The notes: a model not told the origin generated them from the letters alone. 64,000 nucleotides of DNA from Nonomuraea terrae (GCF_004348995.1 NZ_SMKQ01000015.1:19416-83415); one strand, 5' to 3'. Positions 23,620 through 34,779 are shown, counted from the first letter of the stretch. A program made the numbers and translations.

Positions 23620-24042
23620 GTGGCCATCAAGCACGTCGAGCCGTACACCGATGAGTGGCTGCACCAGCCGATCTGCTACGTGCGGCGGGTCATCGGCCTG
23701 CTCGGGTCAGAGGTCGCGGACTGGTGGGAAGGCCCTTCTGAGCCGCGTGACGCCACCGTGAAACTCACCGACGGCACCGCGCTGGTGTGGGACGAAGAGA
23801 GCGGCTGGCGCCTCGGCACCTTCGTCTCCGGCGGCCCCGGGCAGCACACCGAGCTGTCGGGGGTGCGCTACCTCGGTCACGGCCTGCTGCCCAGGCCCGA
23901 GCGCGTGCCTCAGGCGCTGCAGGACGCGCGGGCGGGCGTCGGCGCGAGCTCGGCCTGGCGGCCCTGCTACCGCTCCCACCGCAACTGCCGCGACGGCTTC
24001 GACGTCGCCCTCGACTTCTACTCCCGCCTCGTCGACGCCTGA
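23620..24042 (+). CDS. DUF6292-like protein
   Basis: 140 aa soluble protein. The pattern WWEGPSEPRDATVKLTDGTA, then LVWDEESGWRLGTFVSG and VRYLGHGLLPRPERV, resembles DUF6292, an actinobacterial family without known function. The GTG at 23620 has GGGGGG nine bases upstream; an earlier in-frame start at 23533 would add a short hydrophobic stretch without a ribosome site. The 3' end overlaps the GNAT gene by 25 bases tail to tail. Confidence 0.68.
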   Translation: MAIKHVEPYTDEWLHQPICYVRRVIGLLGSEVADWWEGPSEPRDATVKLTDGTALVWDEESGWRLGTFVSGGPGQHTELSGVRYLGHGLLPRPERVPQALQDARAGVGASSAWRPCYRSHRNCRDGFDVALDFYSRLVDA

Positions 24043-24488
24043 TCCTCCCCGCCCAGCACCAGCAGGACGTGCCCGTCGTCGGTGACGCCCGCGCGGCGGA
24101 ACCCGTGGCGCTCCAGCAGCCGCACCGAAGCGATGTTGCCCTCGAACGGATCGGCGTGCAACGGCCGGTTGGCTTCCTTGCGCAGGAAGAGCTCCAGCGC
24201 CCGCGTGCCCACCCCGCGGCCCCAGAACTCCCTGCCGAGCCAGTAGCCGATGAACCGCCGCTCGCCCTCCCACCAGGCCACGACGTTGCCCGCCAGCTCG
24301 CCGCCCACCAGGACGGCCTGCACCAGCACGGTCGGGTCGCCCAGGACCCGCGCCTTCCAGTGACTGATGAACGCCTCCCGCTCCCGTGGCGGGAACTTCG
24401 ACCGCCGCACCGCCTCCGGGTCGTGCTCCTGCGCCAGGAACACCTCCAGGTCGGCCTCCACCACGTCACGCAGCCCGATGTCCTCCAT
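24018..24488 (-). CDS. GNAT family N-acetyltransferase (RimJ-like)
   Basis: 156 aa acetyl-CoA-dependent transferase. The N-terminus LRDVVEADLEVFLAQEHDPEA is the usual first strand and helix. The acetyl-CoA loop is in FWGRGVGTRALELFLR near residue 90, preceded by IGYWLGREFWGRG. The domain ends with RLLERHGFRRAGV, a RimJ/RimL hallmark. Substrate unknown. It is a single gene between DUF6292 and the VWA gene. Confidence 0.9.
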   Translation of the reverse strand: MEDIGLRDVVEADLEVFLAQEHDPEAVRRSKFPPREREAFISHWKARVLGDPTVLVQAVLVGGELAGNVVAWWEGERRFIGYWLGREFWGRGVGTRALELFLRKEANRPLHADPFEGNIASVRLLERHGFRRAGVTDDGHVLLVLGGEDQASTRRE

Positions 24489-24525
24489 GGCAGGCGAGTC
24501 TGGCAGCCGGCACCGACAGTTCGGG

Positions 24526-26484
24526 TCAGCGGGCGCGGCGCAGGCGCAGGAAGTCGCTGACGACGTACTCGCCCAGCCGTTCGGCGCTGGGGGAGAAGAC
24601 GCGGCCGCCGTTCCTGCGGGCCACCTCGTCCACGAACTCCTTCAGCCGCTCGTCGGCCGCCAGCATGAAGACGTTGATGGTGGCCCGCCGCCGGGACATC
24701 TTGTCGACCTCGGCCAGCGTCAGCTCCAGCGTCTCCCGCGACGGCGGCCACTCGAACGCCGACCTGCCGTTGCGCATGAGGTGGGCGGTCGGCTCGCCGT
24801 CGGTCACCACCAGCACCACCGGTTCGAAGTCGGGATGGCGGTCGAGATGGCGGCCGGCGATCAGCAGCGCGTGGTGCAGGTTGGTGCCCTGCACCATGTC
24901 CCAGTCGAGCCCCGCCAGCTCGTCGGGCTGCAGCACCCTGGCGTAGTTGGAGAAGCCGATGATCTGCACGGCGTCCTGCGGGAACTTCGAGGCTACCAGC
25001 GCCTGCAGGGCGAGCGCCGTCTGCTTGGCCGCCGCCCACGTGCCGCGCAGCGCCATCGAGTACGACAGGTCCACCAGCAGGCAGACCGCCGCGGCGCTGC
25101 GGCGCTCGGTCTCGGCCACCTCGAAGTCGTCCACGGACAGCCGCACGCCGACGCGTTCGCCGGTGGTGACGCCGCCGCTGCGGACGCCGTTCACGAGCGT
25201 GCGCACCACGTCGATGGGCTGCTCGTCGCCGAAGCGCCATGGCCGTGAGGAGCCCGTGAGCTCGCCGGCCGAGCCCGCGTCGTGCTGGTCGTGGTCGCCG
25301 CGGCGGCCGGCGTCGAGCGAGGAGAACACCCGGCGCAGCGCCGTCTCGCCCAGTCGGCGCACCGCCTTCGGGGTGAGCTCCAGCTTGCCGCGGCGGCGCA
25401 GCAGGTAACCCTGCTCCTCCAGCTCGCGTTCGATGCGCTTGAGCCCCTCAAGGTCGTCGACCGCCGAGCGGCCGAGCGCACGGCGTACGGCGGCCTCGTC
25501 GATGTCGTCGAGCCGCGCGCCCGGGTAGTCCTGGCGCAGGGCGGACTCCAGCTGTGAGAGGTCGGCCAGCTCCTCCAACGCCGTCACCGCGTCGCCCATG
25601 GACAGCGGCTCGTCGCCGGTCATGCGCTCGGGCGCGTTCCAGGCCAGGTCGGGACGGCGGGCGTAGAGGGCCTCGCCGAGGCGGCGCATCTCGTCGGACA
25701 GACCCGTCTGCTCCAAGGTCTGGTTGATGAGGCCGGCCAGCTCCTCGCGCTGGCGCGGGGTCATCGAGGCCAGCATGCGCTGCGTGGCGGCGGCGCGGCG
25801 GGCCAGGATGTCGACGAGTTCGTCGAGGTTGCGCGGCTTCTCGGGGAACAGGTCACCATATTTCCCCATGAAGGCGTCGAAGTCTTCTTGGGTGTGTTCG
25901 CCCTGGGCGTCCTTGGCAAGCATGTCGTTCAGGTCCGCCATCATCTGCCGGACGCGTTCCATGGCCTCGGGGTCCGGGTTGGCCAGGGCGTCGCGCAGGC
26001 CCCTGAACTGGCTGTCGAGCACCTCGCGGCGCAGCAGGTCGCGCAGCTCCTGGAACGTCTGCCGGGCCGCGGCCGACCGCCAGTCGTACGTGCTCAGCTC
26101 CTGGATGGCGCTGGCGGTGTCGTCCGGCAGCGCGTCGAGCCCCGCCTCCCGCATGCGGGCGTCGTCGGACGGGTCGGGGAACAGCTCCGCCCGCTCCTGG
26201 CCGATCGCCTTGTCGAGCAGCGCCCTGGCGCGCTCCAGCGTGCCGTCGAGCCGCCCGCTCTCGCGCAGGTCGCGCCGGCGCCGCCGGACCTCCCTGAGCA
26301 TGTCGTCGAGGCCGCGGCGCTCCTGGACGCCGGGCAGGCCGCGCTTGAGCAGGTCGCGCAGGGCGTGGACCGGCGTCGAGCCCGACAGGATGGCGTCGCC
26401 CATCTCGTCGAGCGCCGCGCGTACGTCGTAGGGAGGGGCCAGGGGGTCAGGGCCGTCGTGGAACTCGCCATAGCGGAAGGCCAT
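24526..26484 (-). CDS. VWA domain protein, MoxR partner (CoxE-like)
   Basis: 652 aa. A long helical, charged N-terminal region (1-440) includes several coiled-coil-like stretches. A VWA domain follows from about 465, with the complete MIDAS: VDLSYSM (DxSxS), TNLHHAL (Thr) and VTDGEPT (Asp). VWA proteins of this type work with MoxR-like AAA+ ATPases as metal-insertion or assembly chaperones. The ATPase at 27380-28771 is the likely partner, separated by one lipoprotein gene. The ATG at 26484 gives MAFRYGEFHDGPDPLAPPY. Client unknown. Confidence 0.88.
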   Translation of the reverse strand: MAFRYGEFHDGPDPLAPPYDVRAALDEMGDAILSGSTPVHALRDLLKRGLPGVQERRGLDDMLREVRRRRRDLRESGRLDGTLERARALLDKAIGQERAELFPDPSDDARMREAGLDALPDDTASAIQELSTYDWRSAAARQTFQELRDLLRREVLDSQFRGLRDALANPDPEAMERVRQMMADLNDMLAKDAQGEHTQEDFDAFMGKYGDLFPEKPRNLDELVDILARRAAATQRMLASMTPRQREELAGLINQTLEQTGLSDEMRRLGEALYARRPDLAWNAPERMTGDEPLSMGDAVTALEELADLSQLESALRQDYPGARLDDIDEAAVRRALGRSAVDDLEGLKRIERELEEQGYLLRRRGKLELTPKAVRRLGETALRRVFSSLDAGRRGDHDQHDAGSAGELTGSSRPWRFGDEQPIDVVRTLVNGVRSGGVTTGERVGVRLSVDDFEVAETERRSAAAVCLLVDLSYSMALRGTWAAAKQTALALQALVASKFPQDAVQIIGFSNYARVLQPDELAGLDWDMVQGTNLHHALLIAGRHLDRHPDFEPVVLVVTDGEPTAHLMRNGRSAFEWPPSRETLELTLAEVDKMSRRRATINVFMLAADERLKEFVDEVARRNGGRVFSPSAERLGEYVVSDFLRLRRAR

Positions 26485-26537
26485 CACGAAACCCACGCTA
26501 ACCCGAGAAACGCTCCCATGTGCCCCCCGGAGCCCGG

Positions 26538-27314
26538 TCATGCGTCCCCGAAGACCTCCCAGACCTGCTCCAGGGAGTCGACTTCCGGGGTGTAGTCGAC
26601 CTTGACCAGCACCGGGTGGCGCAGCTTCGACAGCGCCTCGGTGAGGTCGTCGGCGGCGCACTGCTTCGTGCCGAGGCCGTCCTGGTTCGCGTTCACGGGC
26701 CGGCCGGTGAGCCAGCCGTCGCCGCACTTCGCCGTGGTGCGGAAGAAGACCGTCGCGTACGTGTAGCCCAGCTTGACCTGCTTGCCCCCGGACGAGAACA
26801 GCACGGTGCTGTCGTCCACCCGCTGGATCGTGCCCTGCGCCGTCTTCAGGTCGGGCCAGTCGGGGACGAGGATCTCGTTGATCCGGGTCGCCCTGCCGTC
26901 GCGGTGTTCGGCCCGCAGCGCCACCGGGCCGCGCTCCAGTTCGGTGGCCAGATCGGACGGCTTGCACGCCGTGCGGCCCAGGCCCTTGTCGTCGAGCGCG
27001 ACCTGCCCCTCGGTCTCCTTCAGGTCGCACGCCACCGTGACCCGCCCGTACGTGGCCGCGCCGTAGTCGAGCCGCAGCTCCTTCGCCTCCGCGACCGGCG
27101 AGAGCCGGTAGCCGGAGAAGCCGCCCTCATGCTTCTCGAAGGTCTCCGACTTGGGCACGACCCGCAGGCGGCCCTCGCCGTCGGCCCAGGCGTAGCCGTA
27201 CACGACCTGGGTGGAGGCGGAAGCCTCCGCAGTGGTGGGCGCGGACATGACGGGCGCGGCGCAGCCGCTCACGGCCAGCGCGGCGGCAGCCGCGGCGCAG
27301 ACGAACGAACGCAT
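26538..27314 (-). CDS. Lipoprotein of unknown function
   Basis: 258 aa. Signal peptide MRSFVCAAAAAALAVSGC has a good lipobox (AVSGC, Cys18), so the mature protein is membrane-anchored outside. The rest is soluble, with paired motifs (ACDLKETEGQ..GLGRTACKPSDLATEL and AKCGDGW..GLGTKQCAADDLTEAL) that suggest an internal duplication with conserved Cys residues. The ATG at 27314 follows GGGGGAG. It lies between the VWA gene and the MoxR-like gene on the same strand, so it may share their transcript. Confidence 0.7.
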   Translation of the reverse strand: MRSFVCAAAAAALAVSGCAAPVMSAPTTAEASASTQVVYGYAWADGEGRLRVVPKSETFEKHEGGFSGYRLSPVAEAKELRLDYGAATYGRVTVACDLKETEGQVALDDKGLGRTACKPSDLATELERGPVALRAEHRDGRATRINEILVPDWPDLKTAQGTIQRVDDSTVLFSSGGKQVKLGYTYATVFFRTTAKCGDGWLTGRPVNANQDGLGTKQCAADDLTEALSKLRHPVLVKVDYTPEVDSLEQVWEVFGDA

Positions 27315-27379
27315 GGACGGTCTCCCCCGAAATTGCTGATCAGTCATCCCTTTTGACGCGGGAGACCGCCCATATGTTT

Positions 27380-28771
27380 TCAGGTGCGGTAAACGCTCAC
27401 CCCGTCGACGTCCTCCTTCGACAGGCGCCGCATGAGGTAGAGCCCTTCGAGCGCGAACTCCAGGGCGGCGGCGGCGTGACCGGGCGACTCCTCGCCCGCG
27501 CCCATGCCGAGCCGCGACATGACCTTGGCCAGCCCGGTGACCGGGCCCATGCGGTGCAGCAGCTCGGCGGCCGGGACGAGCTCACCCGACTCCACCTGGT
27601 TGCCCTCGGAGAACTTGTCGATCACCGCCGACAGGTCCATGCCGCCCAGCCGGTTCCTGAACGTCTCGGCCGTGGCCCGGCGCAGCAGGTGGGCCAGGAT
27701 CTCGGTCTCCCTGCCCTCCTCGCTGACCTCGAACTCCACCTTGCCCCGCAGGCTGTGGACGACGCAGGCGAGGTCGACCACCCGCGCGACGGCCTGCTCC
27801 TCGCGGGCGATGGCCGCCCGGCGCACCGCGGAGGCGGCCGCGGTCTCGGCGGCGGCGATCGAGAAGCGGGCCGACACGCCGGAACGGGCGTCGACGGCCG
27901 TCGACTCGCGGACCAGCCGGGTGAACCGGGCGATCACCTCGACCAGGTGCTCGGGGATGTCGGCTCCGATGTCCGGCATGGACTCCTGGCGGATGAGCCG
28001 CAGCTCGTCCTCGACGGTCATCGGGTAATGGGTGCGGATCTCGGCGCCGAACCGGTCTTTCAGCGGCGTGATGATCCGGCCCCGGTTGGTGTAGTCCTCG
28101 GGGTTGGCGCTGGCGATGAGCAGGATGTCGAGAGGCAGCCGCAGGTTGTAGCCGCGCACCTGGATGTCGCGCTCCTCCAGCACGTTGAGCAGCGAGACCT
28201 GGATGCGTTCGGCCAGGTCGGGCAGCTCGTTGACGGAGAAGACGCCGCGGTTGGTGCGCGGGACGAGGCCGTAGTGGACCGTTTCAGGGTCGCCGAGCGT
28301 GCGCCCTTCGGCGATCTTGATCGGGTCGACGTCGCCGATCAGGTCGCCCACGGAGGTGTCGGGCGTGGCGAGCTTCTCGCCGTAGCGCTCGTCGCGGTGC
28401 TTCCACGCGATCGGCAGCTCGTCGCCCAGCTCCCGCGTGAGTGCCTGGCAGCGGGTGCAGACCGGTGCGTACGGGTGGTCGTTGATCTCGCAGCCTTCGA
28501 CGATCGGCGTCCATTCATCGAGCAGGCCCGTCACGGTGCGGATGAGCCGGGTCTTGCCCTGACCGCGCTCGCCGAGGAGCACGAGGTCGTGCCCGGCGAG
28601 CAGTGCCCGCTCCAGGTGTGGCAGGACGGTGTCGTCGAAGCCCACGATGCCGGGAAAGCGTGGCTCACCGGCCCGCAGCTTGGCCAGCAGGTTTTCCCGG
28701 ACCTCGGCTTTGACGGTGCGATGAACGTGGCCGCTCTCTCGCAACTCGCGGAGAATTCGTGGCTGATGCAC
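27380..28771 (-). CDS. MoxR / Mg-chelatase-type AAA+ ATPase
   Basis: 463 aa. Walker A is LLGERGQGKTRLIRT near residue 62. Then come the ILLIASANPEDYTNRGRIITPLKDRF segment (sensor 1 and the pre-sensor loop) and FSVNELPDLAERIQVSLLNVLEERDIQVRGY (Walker B region and PS1 insert), as in Mg-chelatase subunit I and MoxR ATPases. A C-terminal helical lid follows. It couples ATP use to remodelling by the VWA partner at 24526. The GTG at 28771 gives MHQPRILRELRES. Divergent from the FIST gene. Confidence 0.9.
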   Translation of the reverse strand: MHQPRILRELRESGHVHRTVKAEVRENLLAKLRAGEPRFPGIVGFDDTVLPHLERALLAGHDLVLLGERGQGKTRLIRTVTGLLDEWTPIVEGCEINDHPYAPVCTRCQALTRELGDELPIAWKHRDERYGEKLATPDTSVGDLIGDVDPIKIAEGRTLGDPETVHYGLVPRTNRGVFSVNELPDLAERIQVSLLNVLEERDIQVRGYNLRLPLDILLIASANPEDYTNRGRIITPLKDRFGAEIRTHYPMTVEDELRLIRQESMPDIGADIPEHLVEVIARFTRLVRESTAVDARSGVSARFSIAAAETAAASAVRRAAIAREEQAVARVVDLACVVHSLRGKVEFEVSEEGRETEILAHLLRRATAETFRNRLGGMDLSAVIDKFSEGNQVESGELVPAAELLHRMGPVTGLAKVMSRLGMGAGEESPGHAAAALEFALEGLYLMRRLSKEDVDGVSVYRT

Positions 28772-28932
28772 GGAACCGAGACTACGTCCCCCACGAAGAA
28801 TGTGGCAGGGAGTTTCGCACCTGGCGGAGATTTCGGATCTTGACTATTAGGTGACGGTTCGTGCGCGTGCTTGTCCCCTTTGTGGGGAGAATCGGGCCTA
28901 GGGAACTTGGACATGACGAGGAGGCGAGACGC

Positions 28933-30117
28933 GTGGCCTTGATGACAAGCCGCTTCGCCGACGGCCTCGCCGTGGGTTCTGACCTGGTGGAGGCCGCGGA
29001 GAACGCCGTCGGTCAGGCACTGTCGAGGCTCAGCGGCCCTGCCGACTTGGTCTGCTTCTTCATCTGCGGCGACGATCCCGATGACGTCGCCCGGGCCGGA
29101 GAGGCCGCGATGAAACTCGCGCCCGAGGCGAACGTGATCGGATGCAGCGCCACGGGAGTGATCGGCGACGGGCAGGGGGTCGAGCTGACGCCCGCTGTCA
29201 GTGCCTGGGCCGCGACCTTGGACGGGGCCCGGTTGACGACGTTCGCGCTGGAGACGCTGACGGCCGAGGACAGGTTCGTGGTGGTCGGGCTGCCGGAACG
29301 CGGCCAGGACGACCACGTGGCGATTCTGCTGACCGATCCGTACAGCTTTCCGACCGACGCCTTCGTCGAGCGCTCGGTCGACGTCCTGGGCGACCTGCCG
29401 CTGGTCGGGGGGCTCGCCAACGGGTTGCAGGGACGCGGTTCCGTACGGTTGTTCGCCGACGGCGAGGTCTACACCGAGGGCGCGATCGGCGTGCTGATCA
29501 GCGGCCCGGTGAAGATCAGCACCGTGGTCAGCCAGGGCTGCCGCCCGATCGGGCCGAGCATGGTCGTCACCGCGTCGGAGGACAACCTGCTGCTCGAACT
29601 GGCCGGCCAGCCGGCCCTGGCCCGCCTGGAGGACATCGTCACCGAGCTGGACGAGGACGACCGCGACCTCGTCGCCGCCGGCCTGCAGATCGGCCTGGCG
29701 ATGGACGAATACGCCGAACGCCACGAACGCGGCGACTTCCTCATCCGGGGCGTCATCGGCATCGACCCCGAACGCGAGGCCGTGGCCATCGGCGACATCG
29801 TCGAGGTCGGCAGGACCGTACGCTTCCAGGTCAGGGACGCCGCCACCGCCGACGAGGACCTGTACGACCTGCTCGACGCCCACCGCGAGGAGATCGGCAA
29901 GGTGGACGGGGCGCTGCTGTTCTCCTGCAACGGGCGGGGCTCGGCCATGTTCGGCACACCCGACCACGACGCGATCGCGGTGCGCGACACGCTGGGGCCC
30001 GTCGGCGTGGCCGGCTTCTTCGCCGCCGGCGAGGTCGGCCCGGTCGCCGGGCACAACCACGTGCACGGCTTCACCGCGTCCCTGCTCGTGTTCTGCAGCG
30101 CTGCGGACGAGCCATGA
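28933..30117 (+). CDS. FIST-domain sensory protein
   Basis: 394 aa composed of FIST_N (about 15-215, with DDPDDVARAGEAAMKLAPEAN, GCSATGVIGDGQGVE and PLVGGLANG) and FIST_C (about 225-385, with GALLFSCNGRGSAMFG and GVAGFFAAGEVGPVAGHNHVHGFT). FIST domains bind small ligands, possibly amino acids, and are usually fused to signalling output domains. Here the protein is free-standing, so output must come from a partner. The GTG at 28933 follows GAGGAGG (28917-28923). The ROK gene follows after 25 bases and may share the transcript. Confidence 0.9.
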   Translation: MALMTSRFADGLAVGSDLVEAAENAVGQALSRLSGPADLVCFFICGDDPDDVARAGEAAMKLAPEANVIGCSATGVIGDGQGVELTPAVSAWAATLDGARLTTFALETLTAEDRFVVVGLPERGQDDHVAILLTDPYSFPTDAFVERSVDVLGDLPLVGGLANGLQGRGSVRLFADGEVYTEGAIGVLISGPVKISTVVSQGCRPIGPSMVVTASEDNLLLELAGQPALARLEDIVTELDEDDRDLVAAGLQIGLAMDEYAERHERGDFLIRGVIGIDPEREAVAIGDIVEVGRTVRFQVRDAATADEDLYDLLDAHREEIGKVDGALLFSCNGRGSAMFGTPDHDAIAVRDTLGPVGVAGFFAAGEVGPVAGHNHVHGFTASLLVFCSAADEP

Positions 30118-30142
30118 TCCCGTCCGGTACGGCGGGCCGCCC

Positions 30143-31333
30143 GTGATCCTCGCGATCGACATAGGCGGCACCAAGATGGCCACCGGGCTGGTGGCCCGCG
30201 ACGGCACCGTGGTCACCTCCAGACGCGTCACCACCCCCCGGAGCGCCGACGCCGAAACCCTGTGGCACACCCTCACCGACCTCATCGCCCCGCTCTCCGA
30301 CGACGTCGAAGGGGTGGGCGTGGGCTGCGGAGGCCCCATGACCTGGCCCGAGGGCGAGGTCTCCCCCCTGAACATCCCCGGCTGGCGCCGCTTCCCCCTG
30401 CGCGCCCGCCTCACGGCCCTTTTCCCCGGCCTTCCGGTACGCGTGCACAACGACGCCGTCTGCCTGGCCGTCGCCGAACACTGGAAGGGCGCCGGCCAGG
30501 GCACCCAGGACATGCTCGGCATGGTGGTGTCGACGGGCGTGGGCGGTGGGCTCATCCTGGGCGGCCGGCTGGTGCACGGCCGTACGGGCAACGCCGGCCA
30601 CATCGGCCACGTGGTGGTGGAACCGGACGGCGGGCCCCGCTGCGGCTGCGGCGGCCACGGCTGCCTGGAAGCCATGGCCCGCGGCCCCGCCCTCGCCACC
30701 TGGGCCCTGGCCCAAGGCTGGGTGCCCAGCGCGGCCATCCCCACCCAGGCCTCAGCGCCCGACTCCGCCTTCGACACGCCACGGGGAACCGGCGCCGACC
30801 GCGTCCCATCGTCTCGCACCGACAACGGGACCGGTACGCGGGCCGGCAGGACCGAGAGTCCGGCGGCCGCGCCCGTGACCGTCCCCGGTGGGGCGCACTC
30901 CGGCCGAACCGCACCCACAGGCGTCCCCGCGCCACGCCTCACCTCGGCCACCACCCACGACCACGGGGCGCGGCCGTACGAACAGGACGAGGCGTACCGC
31001 GAGGATCGGGTGGTGACGGCGCGGCAGCTGGCGGCGGACGCGAGGGCCGGGGACGAGATCGCGTCCCGGGCGATGTGCCGGGCCGGTCGGGCGATCGGCA
31101 TCGCGATCGCCTCCGCCACGCACCTGTGCGACCTCGACCTGGTGACCATCGGCGGCGGGCTCTCCCAAGCGGGGCAGCCGTTGTTCGGCCCGCTGGAGGA
31201 GGCGCTACGCGAGCACGCCCGGATGGGGTTCGCCCGTCGCGTCAAGGTCGTGCCCGCCGCACTCGGCCAGGAGGCCGGCCTGGTCGGCGCCGCCGCCCTT
31301 CTCCTCGCCGGCGACACCTATTGGCCCTCGTAA
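30143..31333 (+). CDS. ROK family sugar kinase with long insert
   Basis: 396 aa. The ROK plan is clear: ILAIDIGGTKMATGLVARDG (phosphate 1), GVGCGGPMTWPEGEVSPLNIPGW, VHNDAVCLAVAEHW, STGVGGGLILGGRL, and the zinc motif CGCGGHGCLEAMARGPAL at about 170. The C-terminal DLVTIGGGLSQAG completes the fold. Likely a glucokinase or N-acetylsugar kinase. Residues about 196-290 are a Pro/Thr/Ala/Ser-rich insert not found in normal ROK kinases (about 300 aa), which would be a disordered loop before TARQLAADARAGDE. GTG 30143 lies 25 bases after the FIST stop. Confidence 0.88.
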   Translation: MILAIDIGGTKMATGLVARDGTVVTSRRVTTPRSADAETLWHTLTDLIAPLSDDVEGVGVGCGGPMTWPEGEVSPLNIPGWRRFPLRARLTALFPGLPVRVHNDAVCLAVAEHWKGAGQGTQDMLGMVVSTGVGGGLILGGRLVHGRTGNAGHIGHVVVEPDGGPRCGCGGHGCLEAMARGPALATWALAQGWVPSAAIPTQASAPDSAFDTPRGTGADRVPSSRTDNGTGTRAGRTESPAAAPVTVPGGAHSGRTAPTGVPAPRLTSATTHDHGARPYEQDEAYREDRVVTARQLAADARAGDEIASRAMCRAGRAIGIAIASATHLCDLDLVTIGGGLSQAGQPLFGPLEEALREHARMGFARRVKVVPAALGQEAGLVGAAALLLAGDTYWPS

Positions 31334-31570
31334 CCCTCGTACGGTCCGCCCGGCCTTCGTGCTGGCCGTGCTGGCCGTCGTGACCCCGTGCTGGCCGTTC
31401 GGATCCTGTGCTGCCCCTCCAGATCCCCGTGCGCCGCCCCAGCCCCTCCAGAACCCGGATCCTGCGGAAGACGCCTTGGGCGTGGACCGTGCCGTGCGAG
31501 GCCGTACAGCCACGGGATCCCGCCACCGGGCACCTGCGCTCACTGTCCGGCGGAGCGGGTTCGCGGCGGG

Positions 31571-32986
31571 TCAGGCGGCGGGTTTGCGGGGCTGGAAGAG
31601 CCAGGCGTCGAAGAGCGGGTTGAGGTCTTTGCCGGACATGCGCTCGGCCAGGTCGATGAACTTCTCCGTCGTGACGTGACCGTAGCGGTGCTCGGCGGCC
31701 CACGTGCGGAGCAGCTTGAAGAAGGTCTCGTCGCCGATGGCCTTGCGCAGCGCGTGCAGGGCCATCCCGCCACGGGTGTAGACCGACTGGTTGAACAGGT
31801 CGTCGGGCTTGGCCCGCCCGGGCGGATAGGACCACATCGGGTCGCTGTCGGGGCGGTTGTTGAACTCCGTGAAGAACTCCTCCACGGTCTTCCTGCCCTT
31901 GTGCTCGGACCACATCCACTCGGCGTACGTGGCGAAGCCCTCGTTGAGCCAGAGGTCCTTCCACCGCCAGATGGTCAGGCTGTTGCCGAACCACTGGTGG
32001 GCGAGCTCGTGGGCGACGATCACCTCGTCGGGGTCGAAGCCGCCGTAGAGGGGCTTGGTCTGGTTCTCCAGCGCGTAGCCCGCGGTGTAGTTGTCGATCA
32101 CGCCACCCGTCGAGGAGAACGGGTAGGGGCCGAAGACCTTGGCCCAGTGGTCGGTGATCTCGGCGGTGGACGTGTAGAGCCGGTCGAGCCCGCTCTTGAA
32201 GGCCGGGTCGGTGGCGGCCAGCGTGGGGATGCCCGAGGCCGTCTTGCCCTGGCGCAGCTCGAACTTGCCGAGCGTGGCCGTCGCGAGGTATGTCGCCATC
32301 GGGTGGCGCTCCCGCCAGCGGAAGGTGGTCTTGCCGCCGGCGGTCTTGGGCTGCCCGACCTGCTCGCCGTTGGCCAGCGCCGTCAGCCCGGCGGGCACGG
32401 TGATCTCGAAGGCGTAGGTCGCCTTGTCGGCCGGGTGGTCGTTGCTCGGGAACCAGGTCTTGGAGCCGTCTGGCTCGGAGGCCACGAACGCGCCGTCGGA
32501 GGTCGGCATGAACCCGAAGGTGCCGAGGTTGCCGGTGTCTTTCGCCGGGTTGGGGACACCGTCGTAGGTGACCTCGACGGTGAACTCGTCATTGGCGTCG
32601 ATGGGCCGCTCGGGCCGCACGGTCAGCTCGTCGCCCCGCCGGCTGAACGTCGCGGATTTGCCGTCGAGGCTCACCTTGCGCACGTCGAGCCCGGCCAGGT
32701 CGAGATTGAAGCTGGACAGGCCCTGCGTGGCGGCGGCCCGGATGGTGGCCACTCCCTCGAGCCGTCTGGTGGCGGGCGTGTAGTCGACGTCGAGGTCGTA
32801 GTGGGCGACGTCGTAGCCGCCGTTGCCGTCGTCGGGGAAGTCGGGGTCGCCGATGCCGGGCGCGCCCGGGCGGTACGCCGCTTCGGTGTGGTGTACCGCG
32901 GGCGGTGTCGGCTCGTCGGTGAGCGAGCAGCCGACCACGCTGCCGAGCACGACGAGCGCGACCACTCCGCTCCTGTGGAAACGCAT
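31571..32986 (-). CDS. M1 family metallopeptidase lipoprotein
   Basis: 471 aa zinc aminopeptidase. Signal peptide MRFHRSGVVALVVLGSVVGC has a lipobox (Cys20). The substrate-recognition motif is GYALENQT (GxMEN position), the zinc motif is HELAHQW, and the second Glu is in NEGFATYAE 18 residues later. After the catalytic domain the chain stops, so it lacks the large C-terminal helical domain of aminopeptidase N (about 850 aa); this short secreted form is common in actinobacteria. The 237-bp gap to the ROK gene (31334-31570) shows nothing recognisable. Confidence 0.92.
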   Translation of the reverse strand: MRFHRSGVVALVVLGSVVGCSLTDEPTPPAVHHTEAAYRPGAPGIGDPDFPDDGNGGYDVAHYDLDVDYTPATRRLEGVATIRAAATQGLSSFNLDLAGLDVRKVSLDGKSATFSRRGDELTVRPERPIDANDEFTVEVTYDGVPNPAKDTGNLGTFGFMPTSDGAFVASEPDGSKTWFPSNDHPADKATYAFEITVPAGLTALANGEQVGQPKTAGGKTTFRWRERHPMATYLATATLGKFELRQGKTASGIPTLAATDPAFKSGLDRLYTSTAEITDHWAKVFGPYPFSSTGGVIDNYTAGYALENQTKPLYGGFDPDEVIVAHELAHQWFGNSLTIWRWKDLWLNEGFATYAEWMWSEHKGRKTVEEFFTEFNNRPDSDPMWSYPPGRAKPDDLFNQSVYTRGGMALHALRKAIGDETFFKLLRTWAAEHRYGHVTTEKFIDLAERMSGKDLNPLFDAWLFQPRKPAA

Positions 32987-33077
32987 AGGTGACGAGCCCC
33001 CTTCAGATCGTGACCAGAATCTTACGCTGGGTCACGGACTGCCGACGACTCGTCACCGCATCGCCCCGGCAGGCCCC

Positions 33078-34779
<1,702 letters not shown>

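Noticed and set aside
28531..31317. A 928-codon minus-strand frame over FIST and ROK genes
   Set aside because: No family motif; the plus strand encodes well-formed FIST and ROK proteins.
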